NCBI RefSeq assembly: GCF_003687455.1
Contig: NZ_PHOA01000012.1
Location: forward strand, 1-40,630
DNA: 40,630 nucleotides
DNA from: Kocuria tytonicola
Lineage (GTDB): Bacteria; Actinomycetota; Actinomycetes; Actinomycetales; Micrococcaceae
Reading direction: 5' to 3'
In this document: positions 1 to 7,108 of the stretch, in pieces
Numbering within the stretch: position 1 is the stretch's first letter
Layout of the letters: each line of letters opens with the position of its first letter
The notes under the pieces: generated by a model
What the model was told of the DNA's origin: nothing
Database searches by the model: none
What the model saw: the letters and a program-made list of their open reading frames with translations, nothing else
Translations under genes and position numbers: made by a program

Positions 1-131
1 CGGACAGGGAGGCACGACGTCGCCCACTCGCCCGTCCGCCCCCGCCCCGCGCGGACCGTCCGGCGGGCGGGACCCGAGAACGCGGGGCGGGGGCGGACGG
101 GCGAGTGGGCGACGTCGTGCCTCCCTGTCCG
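1..131. repeat. Perfect 51-bp inverted repeat at window edge
   Basis: Bases 1-51 are the exact reverse complement of bases 81-131, with 29 bases (52-80) between them. The right arm codes for the N-terminal stretch GRRRASLS that TetR proteins usually carry just before their first helix, so the right arm looks genuine and the left arm looks like an inverted copy of it. A long, perfect palindrome starting at base 1 is typical of a fold-back artefact at a contig end. A genuine cruciform or terminator is less likely because the arm lies inside coding sequence. Confidence 0.9.
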
Positions 132-856
132 TGGACGCGATCGTGGACACGGCGATCACCATGCTGGACCGGGACGGAGCCCAGCGGCTCACGCTGCGCA
201 ACCTGGCCGCGGAGCTCGACAGCGGCGTGGCGAGCCTCTACTGGTACGCGTCCGGCAAGGACGATCTGATGGCCATGGTCGCGGACGAGGTGCTGGGTCG
301 TGCGCTGCACGAGTTCCAGGCCCTGCGGGAGGGCTCCAGGTGTGCGCCGGAGCAGTTCACGGACTTCGCGGCGCCCGCACCGGACGGGCGCACCAGCGCG
401 GCCACCGCGGCGGCCCTCGCGGACCTGCGGTGCTTCTCGCTGTGCCTCTTCTCCCAGATGCTGGCCCACCGGTGGCTCGCGGCGCAGCTCGTCAACGCCG
501 GCCCGGACGAGGAGAACGCGCTGCGCACGTGGGAGTGCACCGGGCAGATCCTGCAGCGCATGGAGCTCACCACGACGCAGCAGTTCCACGCGTCGCTCGC
601 GGTCACCAACTACGCGTCCGGCATGGGGGCGGAGATCTCCCAGCGCCAGCAGCTGCGGGACGCCGCGAACGCGGAGGAGATGTTCCGCGAGCAGCTCGAG
701 CGCTGGGACCACGCGAGCCCACGGGAGTTCCCGTTCGTGCACTCGATCCTCGGGGAGTTCCGCCGCCACGACGACCGCGCGGAGTACGTCGCGGGACTGG
801 ACCTGCTGCTGGCCGGGATCGAGCGGCAGACGTGGTCAGGCGGTACGGCGCCCTGA
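131..856 (+). CDS. TetR family transcriptional regulator (5' end uncertain)
   Basis: DNA-binding repressor of the TetR family. The N-terminus holds the helix-turn-helix (about residues 20-57 counted from the GTG at 131, with LTLRNLAAEL and the SLYWYASGKDDL recognition/turn region). The rest is an all-helical ligand-binding domain of the TetR_C type. GTG 131 is the first usable start codon, but the reading frame stays open to base 2, and the codons just upstream read GRRRASLSVDAIVDTA, a classic TetR N-terminus. The real protein therefore probably starts before the window or inside the rearranged palindrome, and the first 10-40 residues are missing or scrambled. Its target is unknown. It lies 40 bases before a phosphatase gene on the same strand, so it may control that run of genes, but no operator is visible. 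Confidence 0.85.
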   Translation: MDAIVDTAITMLDRDGAQRLTLRNLAAELDSGVASLYWYASGKDDLMAMVADEVLGRALHEFQALREGSRCAPEQFTDFAAPAPDGRTSAATAAALADLRCFSLCLFSQMLAHRWLAAQLVNAGPDEENALRTWECTGQILQRMELTTTQQFHASLAVTNYASGMGAEISQRQQLRDAANAEEMFREQLERWDHASPREFPFVHSILGEFRRHDDRAEYVAGLDLLLAGIERQTWSGGTAP

Positions 857-883
857 GCACCACCGCAGGGAGGGGATTTTCCG

Positions 884-889
884 TACAGT
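884..889 (+). promoter_or_regulatory. Candidate -10 box TACAGT for a leaderless transcript
   Basis: TACAGT fits the actinobacterial TAnnnT -10 pattern and ends 7 bases before the ATG at 897, so transcription would start at or next to the start codon. No convincing -35 is seen. The absence of a well-spaced ribosome binding site before 897 agrees with leaderless translation, which is common in Actinobacteria. The same GTACAGTGGTG string occurs before the tRNA gene at 15412. Confidence 0.3.
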
Positions 890-896
890 GGTGTCC

Positions 897-1388
897 ATGG
901 TCGATATCGTCACGGTGTGCACCGGCAACATCTGCCGCTCCCCCATGGCCGAGGCCCTGCTCCGGGCCGAGGTGGAACGCGCGGGACTCGCGGACCGCGT
1001 CCGCGTGTCCTCCGCGGGTGTGAGCGACGAGGAGCACGGGCGCCCCGTGGACCCGCGCGCGCAGAGCGTGCTGACCCGCAACGGGCTGGAGCTGCCCGAG
1101 CACAGTGCCCACCGCATCACGGACGAGGAGCTCGCGGACGCGGACCTGCTGCTGGCCATGACGGACTCCCACCGGCGGCAGCTGCTGCAGCGCCTGAACT
1201 CGGCGGACGCCGGGAAGGTGCGGATGATGCGCAGCTTCGACCCCGAGGCCACCGGCACCGGCGAGGACCTGGACATCGCGGACCCCTGGTACGGCGGCTC
1301 GGAGGACTTCGCCACCGCGTGGGAGCAGATCCGTGCGGCCACCCCCGGGCTGGTCGCGTGGCTCCAGGAACGGGTGACCACCCGGTGA
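897..1388 (+). CDS. Low-molecular-weight protein-tyrosine phosphatase
   Basis: A 163-residue cytoplasmic phosphatase of the LMW-PTP (arsenate-reductase-like) fold. The P-loop CTGNICRS lies at residues 8-15 and gives the CX5R signature with nucleophilic Cys8 and Arg14. The general-acid Asp is in the DPWYGG motif near the C-terminus. The length matches the family (about 150-165). Start ATG 897 is chosen because it puts the P-loop close to the N-terminus as in all family members; an in-frame GTG at 891 is possible. In Actinobacteria these enzymes (PtpA-like) dephosphorylate tyrosine phosphoproteins or exopolysaccharide-system kinases; no kinase partner is nearby. The stop overlaps the next gene's GTG by four bases, so the two are translationally coupled. 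Confidence 0.93.
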   Translation: MVDIVTVCTGNICRSPMAEALLRAEVERAGLADRVRVSSAGVSDEEHGRPVDPRAQSVLTRNGLELPEHSAHRITDEELADADLLLAMTDSHRRQLLQRLNSADAGKVRMMRSFDPEATGTGEDLDIADPWYGGSEDFATAWEQIRAATPGLVAWLQERVTTR

Positions 1389-2011
1389 TCGGACCCGAGG
1401 AGGGCTTCCAGGACGACGAGACCGCCCGTTTCCCGGACGGCGTCAACCTCGCGCGGCTGCTGCCGCCCATCACGCGCAAGCCGTGCATCGTGGGCATCGA
1501 CGGCCGCTCCGGCGCGGGCAAAACCACGCTCACGGACCAGCTCGCGGAGGTGCTGCGCCGCTCGCACGACGTCGTCGTGTTCCGGCTGGAGGACCTCTAC
1601 CCCGGGTGGGACGGCCTGGTCCGGGGCATGGGCATGTACTTCTCCGAGGTGCTCGAGCCCCTGCGGCGCGGTGCGGACGCCCACTGGACGGCGTGGGACT
1701 GGCTCACCAACGAGCCCGGCACCCCGCGTCTCACGCGCACGGCGGAGATCGTGCTCGTGGAGGGCGTGGGGGCGTGCCACCGGGAGGCCCGTGCCCTGCT
1801 CGACACCTCCGTCTGGGTGGAGCTGCCCACGGCGCAGCGCAGGCAGCGCGCGCTGGCCCGCGACGGCGGCGCCTACGACGCGCACTGGGACGAGTGGGCC
1901 GCGCAGGAGGCGGAGTACCTCGCCGGGGACCCCGTGTGGGAGGCCGCGGACATCATCCTCCCCGGGCCGTCCCTGGAGCCGTCCACCGCCCCGGAGCGCG
2001 AGACCCCGTGA
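1385..2011 (+). CDS. P-loop nucleoside/uridine kinase-like ATP-binding protein
   Basis: A 208-residue P-loop NTPase. The Walker A motif GRSGAGKT is at residues 40-47 after the strand PCIVGID, and the following EDLYPGWDGL is where uridine kinases place their substrate-binding Asp/Tyr. VLVEGVGAC is the second strand, resembling the EG motif of uridine and phosphoribulokinases. The fold suggests phosphoryl transfer to a small molecule such as a nucleoside, but the substrate cannot be read from sequence. Start GTG 1385 overlaps the phosphatase stop (GTGA), and its own stop overlaps the next gene the same way, so the three genes form one operon. Related actinobacterial proteins are generally annotated as ATP-binding proteins or uridine kinase family. 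Confidence 0.8.
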   Translation: MIGPEEGFQDDETARFPDGVNLARLLPPITRKPCIVGIDGRSGAGKTTLTDQLAEVLRRSHDVVVFRLEDLYPGWDGLVRGMGMYFSEVLEPLRRGADAHWTAWDWLTNEPGTPRLTRTAEIVLVEGVGACHREARALLDTSVWVELPTAQRRQRALARDGGAYDAHWDEWAAQEAEYLAGDPVWEAADIILPGPSLEPSTAPERETP

Positions 2012-2922
2012 CACCCCGCGGCGCGCGAGCCACGGCCGTCATCATCTCCCCGCTCACCGGGCAGCCGCGGCTCGTGGATCCCACCCTGCCCCACGTGGGC
2101 CTGGAGGACCAGGCACTCACCCGCGGGGACGGCGTCTTCGAGACCCTGCACGTCCTGGACGGGGTGGCCTACAAGTTCGACGCCCACCACGCACGGCTGC
2201 GCGCCTCCGCGGCCGCCGCGGAGCTGCCCGCGCCGTCGGCGGCCACGTGCCGCACCGCGCTGGAGCTCGCCCTCCACGCCGCCGCGCCCGGTTCCCGTGA
2301 CCCGTCGCGCGACCTCGGCGCGGAGCACGCCGTGAAGCTGACCGTGGCGCGCGGCACCCCGGACGGGGAGCCGTGGGCGTGGCTCACGGCCTCCCCCGTT
2401 CCCGGGGCCACGTTCGCGGCCCGCCGGGACGGCGTGTCCGTCCTGCTGCTGGAGCGCGGCCACGACCTCGCCGAGGACGCCGGGCTGCCGTGGCTGCTGC
2501 CCGGTGTGAAGACGCTCTCCTACGCCGTGAACATGGCGGCCGTGCGCCATGCCCGCAGCCGGGGCGCGCAGGACGCGGTGTTCGTGACGACCACGGACCG
2601 CCGGATCCTGGAGGGCGCCACGTCCTCCGTGGTCTGCGCCCGCGTCCGGGACGGCGACGCCGCTCCCACCCTGCTCACGCCCGAACCGTCCCGCGGCGTT
2701 CTCCCGGGCACCTCCCAGGCCCGGATCTTCGACGCCGCCCGGCGCCACGGCTGGGGTGTGGACTACGGACCCCTGCACCCCGAGGACCTCCTGACGGCGA
2801 GCGCCGTGTGGCTCACGTCCTCCGTGCGCCTGGCCGCACCCGTGACCTCGGTGGACGGTCACCCGGTGCCCACGGACGAGCGGCTCACGCGGACGCTCAC
2901 GGACTTCCTGGTGGGCGCCTGA
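2008..2922 (+). CDS. Class IV aminotransferase / aminodeoxychorismate lyase-like
   Basis: A 304-residue PLP enzyme of fold type IV. Visible family marks are GDGVFETL (residues 40-47), the Schiff-base lysine Lys168 in LPGVKTLSY, and the cofactor-contacting LEGATSSVV with Glu202. This family holds branched-chain and D-amino-acid transaminases and 4-amino-4-deoxychorismate lyase (PabC, which makes p-aminobenzoate for folate). The short length and the GDGVFETL form favour a PabC-like lyase, but no pabA/pabB is present to confirm it. Start GTG 2008 overlaps the upstream stop by four bases. The gene ends 18 bases from the convergent transporter gene, leaving no room for a separate terminator. Confidence 0.85.
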   Translation: MTPRGARATAVIISPLTGQPRLVDPTLPHVGLEDQALTRGDGVFETLHVLDGVAYKFDAHHARLRASAAAAELPAPSAATCRTALELALHAAAPGSRDPSRDLGAEHAVKLTVARGTPDGEPWAWLTASPVPGATFAARRDGVSVLLLERGHDLAEDAGLPWLLPGVKTLSYAVNMAAVRHARSRGAQDAVFVTTTDRRILEGATSSVVCARVRDGDAAPTLLTPEPSRGVLPGTSQARIFDAARRHGWGVDYGPLHPEDLLTASAVWLTSSVRLAAPVTSVDGHPVPTDERLTRTLTDFLVGA

Positions 2923-2940
2923 TGCGGCTCGGCCCGCCGC

Positions 2941-3744
2941 TCACTGCCAGATGAACCGGTGCGTGCCCAGGGACATCGACACCGCCAGTGCCCCCACGGC
3001 GGTCAGCACCACGGCGGCGCCCACGAGCACGTCCACGCGGCCGTAGTGCAGCGTGCGCGCCCACGTGCGCGGGCCCGCGCCGAAGCCGCGGGCCTCCATG
3101 GTCATGGCGAGCCGCGTGGCCCGGCGCAGGGACTGCACGAGCAGCGTGAAGGCCTGGCCGCCGAACTCCCGCAGCGCGTTCCACGGTCCGCGTCCGCCGC
3201 CGGCCCCACGGGCCCGGCGGGCCGCCGCGAGCACACCCCACTCGGTGACCATGACCTCCACGAGTCGCAGGGCGGCGAGTGCCGCGAGCACGAACCGCGC
3301 GGGCAGCCGGAGCGTCTGCGCGAGACCGTCCGCGAGGTCCGTGGGATCGGTGGTCAGCAGCACGGTGATCCCGGGCAGAGCGATGGCCAGTCCGCGCAGG
3401 GCGATCGCGGCACCGGCCGCCAGCGACCCGGTGGTGATGCTCACCCACCCCACGTGCAGCAGCACGGGACCGCCCGCGGTGGAGAGCATCGCGGTGCCCC
3501 AGCCGCTGATCACGGCGGCCAGCACGACGGGCCACAGGGTGGTGAGAAGCCGCCACGGGCCCAGCCCCACGCCCGCGAGCAGCACGAGCTGGCCCGCGAG
3601 CGCCACGGCGTTGGTGACCGGGTCCGCGCTCACCACGATCACCAGGGTGATCAGCAGCGCCCCCAGCAGCTTGACCACGGGGTTGGCGCGCGCCAGGAAC
3701 CCGGTGCGGGGCGCAAACATAGACGGTGCGGTGACGGTGCTCAT
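2941..3744 (-). CDS. ykoC: ECF transporter transmembrane component, YkoC/EcfT family
   Basis: A 267-residue integral membrane coupling protein of the EcfT/CbiQ family. Several hydrophobic segments lie in the first half (for example VVKLLGALLITLVIVVSA). The cytoplasmic ARRARGAGG and the MTMEARGFGAGPRTW stretch correspond to the Ala-Arg-Gly coupling motifs that dock onto the ATPases. It transmits ATP hydrolysis to the substrate-binding S component YkoE. Its ATG (3744) overlaps the stop of the double ATPase gene by four bases (ATGA). It is the last gene of the TPP-riboswitch operon. The gene symbol follows the Bacillus ykoEDC order, which is the same here. Confidence 0.9.
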   Translation of the reverse strand: MSTVTAPSMFAPRTGFLARANPVVKLLGALLITLVIVVSADPVTNAVALAGQLVLLAGVGLGPWRLLTTLWPVVLAAVISGWGTAMLSTAGGPVLLHVGWVSITTGSLAAGAAIALRGLAIALPGITVLLTTDPTDLADGLAQTLRLPARFVLAALAALRLVEVMVTEWGVLAAARRARGAGGGRGPWNALREFGGQAFTLLVQSLRRATRLAMTMEARGFGAGPRTWARTLHYGRVDVLVGAAVVLTAVGALAVSMSLGTHRFIWQ

Positions 3745-5462
3745 GCGCCCAGCTCCAGTTCCTCGGCCGCGAGGGCGTCGATCAGGTCGCGGTCGTGGGT
3801 CACCGCGACCACCGCGGTTCCCCGGTCCAGCTCCGTGACGAGGAGGTCCACGAGCTCCTGCCACGTCCGCGCGTCCTGGCCGAACGTGGGTTCGTCCAGG
3901 ATGAGCACGTCCGGCGCGGCCGCGAGCACCGTGGCCACGGACAGCCGCCGCTTCTGCCCCCCGGAGAGCGTGAAGGGGTTGGCGTCCGCGAGGTCCGCCA
4001 GGCGGAGGCGGTGCAATAGCTCTGCCACGCGAGCGGCGTCGTCCTCCGTCGCGGGCGGATCCGTGCGGTGCGCGACGCCGGCCCGGCGGCGCAGCTGCTC
4101 GGGACCGAACTCGAGCTCCTGCCGCACGGTGGGGCGCAGGAACTGGTGCTCGGGGTGCTGGAACACCGTGCCCACGCGGGCGACGAGCTCGCCGCCGTCC
4201 CACAGGGAGGGGTCCCGGGGGGCGTCCCCCGCCAGCCGGGCGCTGGCCCGGACCGTGCCGCGCACGGGCACGAGCAGCCCCGCGAGGGTCAGCGCCAGGG
4301 TGGACTTGCCCGCCCCGTTCACCCCGGTCACGGCCAGCGCGCGCCCCGCGCGCACGTCCAGCGAGATGTTCTCCGCGGCCACCGGCACGTCCGGCACGGC
4401 TGCGGGCTCCGGGGCCTCCTGTCCACGCCGCCACGCCGCCCGCGCACGACGTCGCCTGCGCGCCACCGCGCGCCGTGTGGGCTGCACGCGCGAGACCGCG
4501 AGGTCCCGCGCGCTCAGCAGCACCGCGCCGTCGGACGCCGCAGGGGTCGCAGCCGCGGTCGCAGTTGCAGTTGCAGTTGCAGTGACAGGAACTGTGGCAG
4601 GGGCCTCGACGGACGGGGCACGGGAGGCTGGGCCGGTGCCGGTGCCGGTGGCGGGGGCACGGCTGTCCGAGCGGTGCGCCGGCGGACGGGTCTCGGGGAC
4701 CCAGCCGGGAACCCACGTGCCCTGCTCCTGCAGCAGGGCGCGGGCCTCGTGGAGGGTCTCGTGCGTGGGCCCGTCGAAGGCCACGCGGCCGTGCTCGTCC
4801 AGCACCACGACACGGTCCACCACGGATTCCCACAGGGCCACGCGGTGCTCCACGACCACCAGGGTGATCCCCTCGTCCCGCACGGCCCGGGCCACGGCGC
4901 CGCACAGCTCCTGGGCGCCCTGCCCGTCCACGCTCGCGGTGGGCTCGTCCAGCAGCAGCAGGCGCGGACGCATCGCGAGCACACCGGCGAGCGCGAGGCG
5001 CTGCTTCTGCCCGCCGGACAGCGCGGTGGTGGGGTGCTCGAGCGGCAGGTCCAGCCCCACGCGCTCCAGTGCGTCCCGCACGCGCGGCCAGATCTGCTCG
5101 CGTGGCACGGCCAGGTTCTCCAGCCCGAAGGCGACGTCGTCCCCCACGCGTGAGAGCACCACCTGCGTCTCGGGGTCCTGGTGCATGAACCCGACGGCGC
5201 CCCGGGCGTCCCGGGGGTCCGCCCCGTCCACGAGCACCTCGCCCGAGCCGGACTGGCCGTCCGGGTCCTGCTCCACCCCGGCGAGCGCCTGCAGCAGGGT
5301 GGACTTGCCCGCCCCCGAGGGGCCCAACAGCAGCACCCGCTCCCCCGGTGCCACGGTGGTGGTGACCTCGCTGAGGCTCGCGTCCTGCCGGCCGGGGTAG
5401 TGCCAGCCGAAACGGCGAAGCTCCACCGCCGCACCCGCGGGGACGGGCCCCGCCGCCGTCAT
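3741..5462 (-). CDS. ykoD: ECF transporter double ATPase, YkoD family
   Basis: A 573-residue protein with two ABC ATPase domains in one chain, as in YkoD. Domain 1 has Walker A GPSGAGKST (47-55), LSGGQ (148-152), Walker B LLLLDEP (168-174) and the H-loop in VVEHR. Domain 2 has Walker A GVNGAGKST (380-388), LSGGQ (499-503), Walker B ILDEP (about 521-525) and the H-loop in AVTHD. The linker (about 255-365) is long and unusual: Pro/Ala/Thr-rich with a run of Thr-Ala pairs, then an Arg-rich block with five consecutive Arg residues. It powers uptake of thiamine or its pyrimidine precursor. Start and stop both overlap neighbours by four bases (ATGA), so stoichiometric coupled translation is likely. 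Confidence 0.93.
   Translation of the reverse strand: MTAAGPVPAGAAVELRRFGWHYPGRQDASLSEVTTTVAPGERVLLLGPSGAGKSTLLQALAGVEQDPDGQSGSGEVLVDGADPRDARGAVGFMHQDPETQVVLSRVGDDVAFGLENLAVPREQIWPRVRDALERVGLDLPLEHPTTALSGGQKQRLALAGVLAMRPRLLLLDEPTASVDGQGAQELCGAVARAVRDEGITLVVVEHRVALWESVVDRVVVLDEHGRVAFDGPTHETLHEARALLQEQGTWVPGWVPETRPPAHRSDSRAPATGTGTGPASRAPSVEAPATVPVTATATATATAAATPAASDGAVLLSARDLAVSRVQPTRRAVARRRRRARAAWRRGQEAPEPAAVPDVPVAAENISLDVRAGRALAVTGVNGAGKSTLALTLAGLLVPVRGTVRASARLAGDAPRDPSLWDGGELVARVGTVFQHPEHQFLRPTVRQELEFGPEQLRRRAGVAHRTDPPATEDDAARVAELLHRLRLADLADANPFTLSGGQKRRLSVATVLAAAPDVLILDEPTFGQDARTWQELVDLLVTELDRGTAVVAVTHDRDLIDALAAEELELGA
4555..4584. repeat. Hexanucleotide tandem tract (GCAGTT)n in the ykoD linker
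   Basis: Three exact GCAGTT units (4561-4578) are flanked by one-mismatch units GCGGTC and GCAGTG. On the coding (minus) strand the tract encodes alternating Thr and Ala. Because the unit is six bases, gain or loss changes the linker length by two residues without a frameshift. Confidence 0.8.
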
Positions 5463-6082
5463 CGGCGCGCGGCCCCGGACGCGAGGGCGCCCAGCACCCC
5501 GGTGGCCTGCAGCGCCCGCACCACGAACCACATCAGCGCGCCGGCGATCACGGCGCCGGAGAGCGTGGTGAGAACGGCGTAGACCACCTTCTGGTCCGTG
5601 GCCCACTCGTAGTTGTACATGATGTCCTCGCTCACACCGAGGAACAGCCCGGAGACGGCCCCGCCGAGGGTCGCGACCAGCAGCCCGAAGCGCCGGTACC
5701 CGGTGAGCAGGAACACGAGCTCCACGCCCAGGCCCTGCACGAGGCCCGAGATCACCACGGTCCAGCCGAAGTGCGTGCCCAGGAAGCCCTCCAGCACGGC
5801 GGCCAGCAACTCGCAGAACAGTGCGGCGCCGGGCTTGCGGATGATCAGCGCGCCGAGGGTGCCCGCCACGAGCCAGCCGCCCGAGATGAGACCGGCCGAG
5901 GGCGGGTACGCCACGGCGCTCGTGGCGACCACGGGGTACAGCAGGTTGGACCACATCCAGAAGATCACTGCGCACACCGCCGCCAGGACGGCGGCCACCA
6001 CGATGTCCACCACCCGCCACGACTGCGTGCGGGGCCCCCGGCCCGGGGACGTGCGTGCGGTGGTGCTGCGTACCTGCGTCAT
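5459..6082 (-). CDS. ykoE: ECF transporter S component, YkoE family (thiamine/HMP uptake)
   Basis: A 207-residue membrane protein with about five or six hydrophobic segments (for example VVDIVVAAVLAAVCAVIFWM and WTVVISGLVQGLGVELVFLL). It matches YkoE, the substrate-capturing S subunit for thiamine or hydroxymethylpyrimidine. The FLTG/LLTGYRRFG loop and the GVSEDIMYNYEW segment are typical of the family. ATG 6082 is supported by AGGAGG eight bases upstream on the minus strand. That site lies in a hairpin (6089-6109) and a TPP riboswitch lies further upstream (6155-6237), so expression should fall when thiamine pyrophosphate is plentiful. It is the first gene of a three-gene overlapping operon. 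Confidence 0.92.
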   Translation of the reverse strand: MTQVRSTTARTSPGRGPRTQSWRVVDIVVAAVLAAVCAVIFWMWSNLLYPVVATSAVAYPPSAGLISGGWLVAGTLGALIIRKPGAALFCELLAAVLEGFLGTHFGWTVVISGLVQGLGVELVFLLTGYRRFGLLVATLGGAVSGLFLGVSEDIMYNYEWATDQKVVYAVLTTLSGAVIAGALMWFVVRALQATGVLGALASGAARR

Positions 6083-6088
6083 GAAGAT

Positions 6089-6109
6089 CCTCCTGAAGAC
6101 TCCAGGAGG
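6089..6109 (-). promoter_or_regulatory. Hairpin sequestering the ykoE ribosome binding site
   Basis: CAGGAGG (minus strand, 6089-6095), which contains the Shine-Dalgarno sequence, is exactly complementary to CCTCCTG (6103-6109), with a 7-base loop. When this 7-bp stem forms, the ribosome binding site is closed. Its place between the riboswitch and the start codon suggests it is the expression platform. Confidence 0.65.
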
Positions 6110-6154
6110 GGAGGGACTGCGGACGCCCGTGCGTCCGTGCCCCTGAGATGCTCG

Positions 6155-6237
6155 ACTCCCTAGCGCCGGTATGAACCGGATCAGGTTCGAGGGTCTGCGC
6201 TCGCGCGCACTCTCAGCGCCGCTGCGGCGCTCCCCTG
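6155..6237 (-). ncRNA. TPP riboswitch (THI element)
   Basis: Read on the minus strand, the conserved blocks appear in order: an AGGGGAGC P1 strand, GCTGAGA (6211-6217), ACCCTCGAACCTGATC with the invariant CCTGATC (6179-6185), CCGGTT...ACCGGCG, and the closing TAGGGAG. These are the pyrimidine- and pyrophosphate-sensing helices of the thiamine pyrophosphate aptamer. It precedes the ykoE thiamine transporter, the expected target, and probably acts by closing the ribosome binding site rather than by termination, since no T-run follows. Confidence 0.95.
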
Positions 6238-6250
6238 TCGTTGAGCCCCC

Positions 6251-6256
6251 AGTCTA
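6251..6256 (-). promoter_or_regulatory. Candidate -10 box for the riboswitch-ykoEDC operon
   Basis: TAGACT on the minus strand (6251-6256) would start transcription near 6244, a few bases before the TPP aptamer. No good -35 hexamer is seen. The same TAGACT hexamer is the best -10 candidate before the sugar ABC operon (17222). Confidence 0.35.
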
Positions 6257-6257
6257 G

Positions 6258-6303
6258 ACGACGCGCAGCCGGGTACGCGGGGTACCCGGCCGTGCGGCGT
6301 CGT
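6258..6303 (-). terminator. Terminator hairpin after the DUF4235 gene
   Basis: GCCGGGTAC (6268-6276) pairs with GTACCCGGC (6282-6290) across a 5-base loop, and the stem is extended outward by ACGACGC (6258-6264) with GCGTCGT (6297-6303). There is no T-run. Its position just beyond the DUF4235 stop (minus strand) suggests termination of the upstream transcript before the riboswitch promoter. Confidence 0.5.
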
Positions 6304-6342
6304 GCGGTGCGGGCCGTAGCCCGGGGGCCGCGGTCACGCGGA

Positions 6343-6615
6343 TCAGATCTCGGTCTGCGAGGTCTTCGCGGAGTCGTTGTCCTCGGACTGCATCTTGGCC
6401 ACCTGGCGGGAGATGCCCACCTTGATGACGGTGCCCACCAGGCCCGTGAGCAGGGACCAGAGGATGATGTCCCGCCAGGCCTCGTCCTCGTCCGGGTTCT
6501 TGGCGGGGGGCTCGTTGCCCGTGACCTTCTTCCAGACCACGGTCAGCGCCTTGTTGGACAGGGCCACACCGCCCAGGGAAGCGGCCGTGCCGAGCAGGTC
6601 CATCGCCTTGTTCAT
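6343..6615 (-). CDS. DUF4235 small membrane protein
   Basis: A 90-residue protein matching the actinobacterial DUF4235 pattern: an N-terminal hydrophobic helix (about 5-23), the basic KALTVVWKKVTGNEPPAKNPDEDE block, then a second membrane helix in AWRDIILWSLLTGLVGTVIKVGISR, and a polar tail. The function of the family is unknown. A strong AAGGAG site lies before ATG 6615. It follows the Mrp antiporter operon by 130 bases on the same strand, so it may be co-transcribed, but nothing else links the two. Confidence 0.85.
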   Translation of the reverse strand: MNKAMDLLGTAASLGGVALSNKALTVVWKKVTGNEPPAKNPDEDEAWRDIILWSLLTGLVGTVIKVGISRQVAKMQSEDNDSAKTSQTEI

Positions 6616-6745
6616 GGGTTTCTCCTTGGTTCTCGTGAGTGCCGCCGGCGCAGGGTGGGCGACGGCGTCGTGTTCCTACCCCAGCATACGAACCTCGGCG
6701 CGTGGCCGGGGACACCGCTGCGGGGGAGGCGGCAGGATGCCACCC

Positions 6746-7108
6746 TCAGCCGGACTCGTCCCCGGCGCGCGCCACGACGTCCCGCAGCTCGTCCGCCACG
6801 AGGTTCTCCTCGTGCAGGTGCTTGGAACGGTACGCGGCGCGGCCCACCATGTGCGCGGACACCGGAACGGTCAGCAGCTGGAAGATCCACGCGAGGACCA
6901 GCAGCGGGACCATCCGGGGCTCTCCGCTCTCCAGTGCCACCGCAGTGAGCAGCAGGAGCAGCCCGAAGACCTGGGGCTTGGTCCCCGCGTGCATGCGCGA
7001 GAGCAGGTCGGGGAAGCGCACCAGACCCACCGCGGCCGCCAGGGACATGAAGGATCCCACCACCAGGCACACGAGCGCCACGACGTCCACCACGGTCTGC
7101 CAGTTCAC
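6746..7108 (-). CDS. mnhG: Na+/H+ antiporter subunit G (MnhG/MrpG)
   Basis: A 120-residue small membrane subunit with about three transmembrane helices. The RFPDLLSRMHAGTKPQVFGLLLLL segment is the MrpG family signature. GTG 7108 is chosen because it overlaps the MnhF stop in a GTGA, the junction style used through the operon. MrpG is required for assembly and function of the multi-subunit monovalent cation/proton antiporter. The C-terminal tail (KHLHEENLVADELRD and beyond) is hydrophilic and probably cytoplasmic. It is the last antiporter gene in the operon. Confidence 0.93.
   Translation of the reverse strand: MNWQTVVDVVALVCLVVGSFMSLAAAVGLVRFPDLLSRMHAGTKPQVFGLLLLLTAVALESGEPRMVPLLVLAWIFQLLTVPVSAHMVGRAAYRSKHLHEENLVADELRDVVARAGDESG

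Noticed and set aside
836-2014. Long antisense frame opposite the phosphatase and kinase genes
   Set aside because: A typical shadow frame of GC-rich coding DNA with low-complexity Arg/Gly/Pro translation; the plus-strand proteins have clear catalytic motifs.
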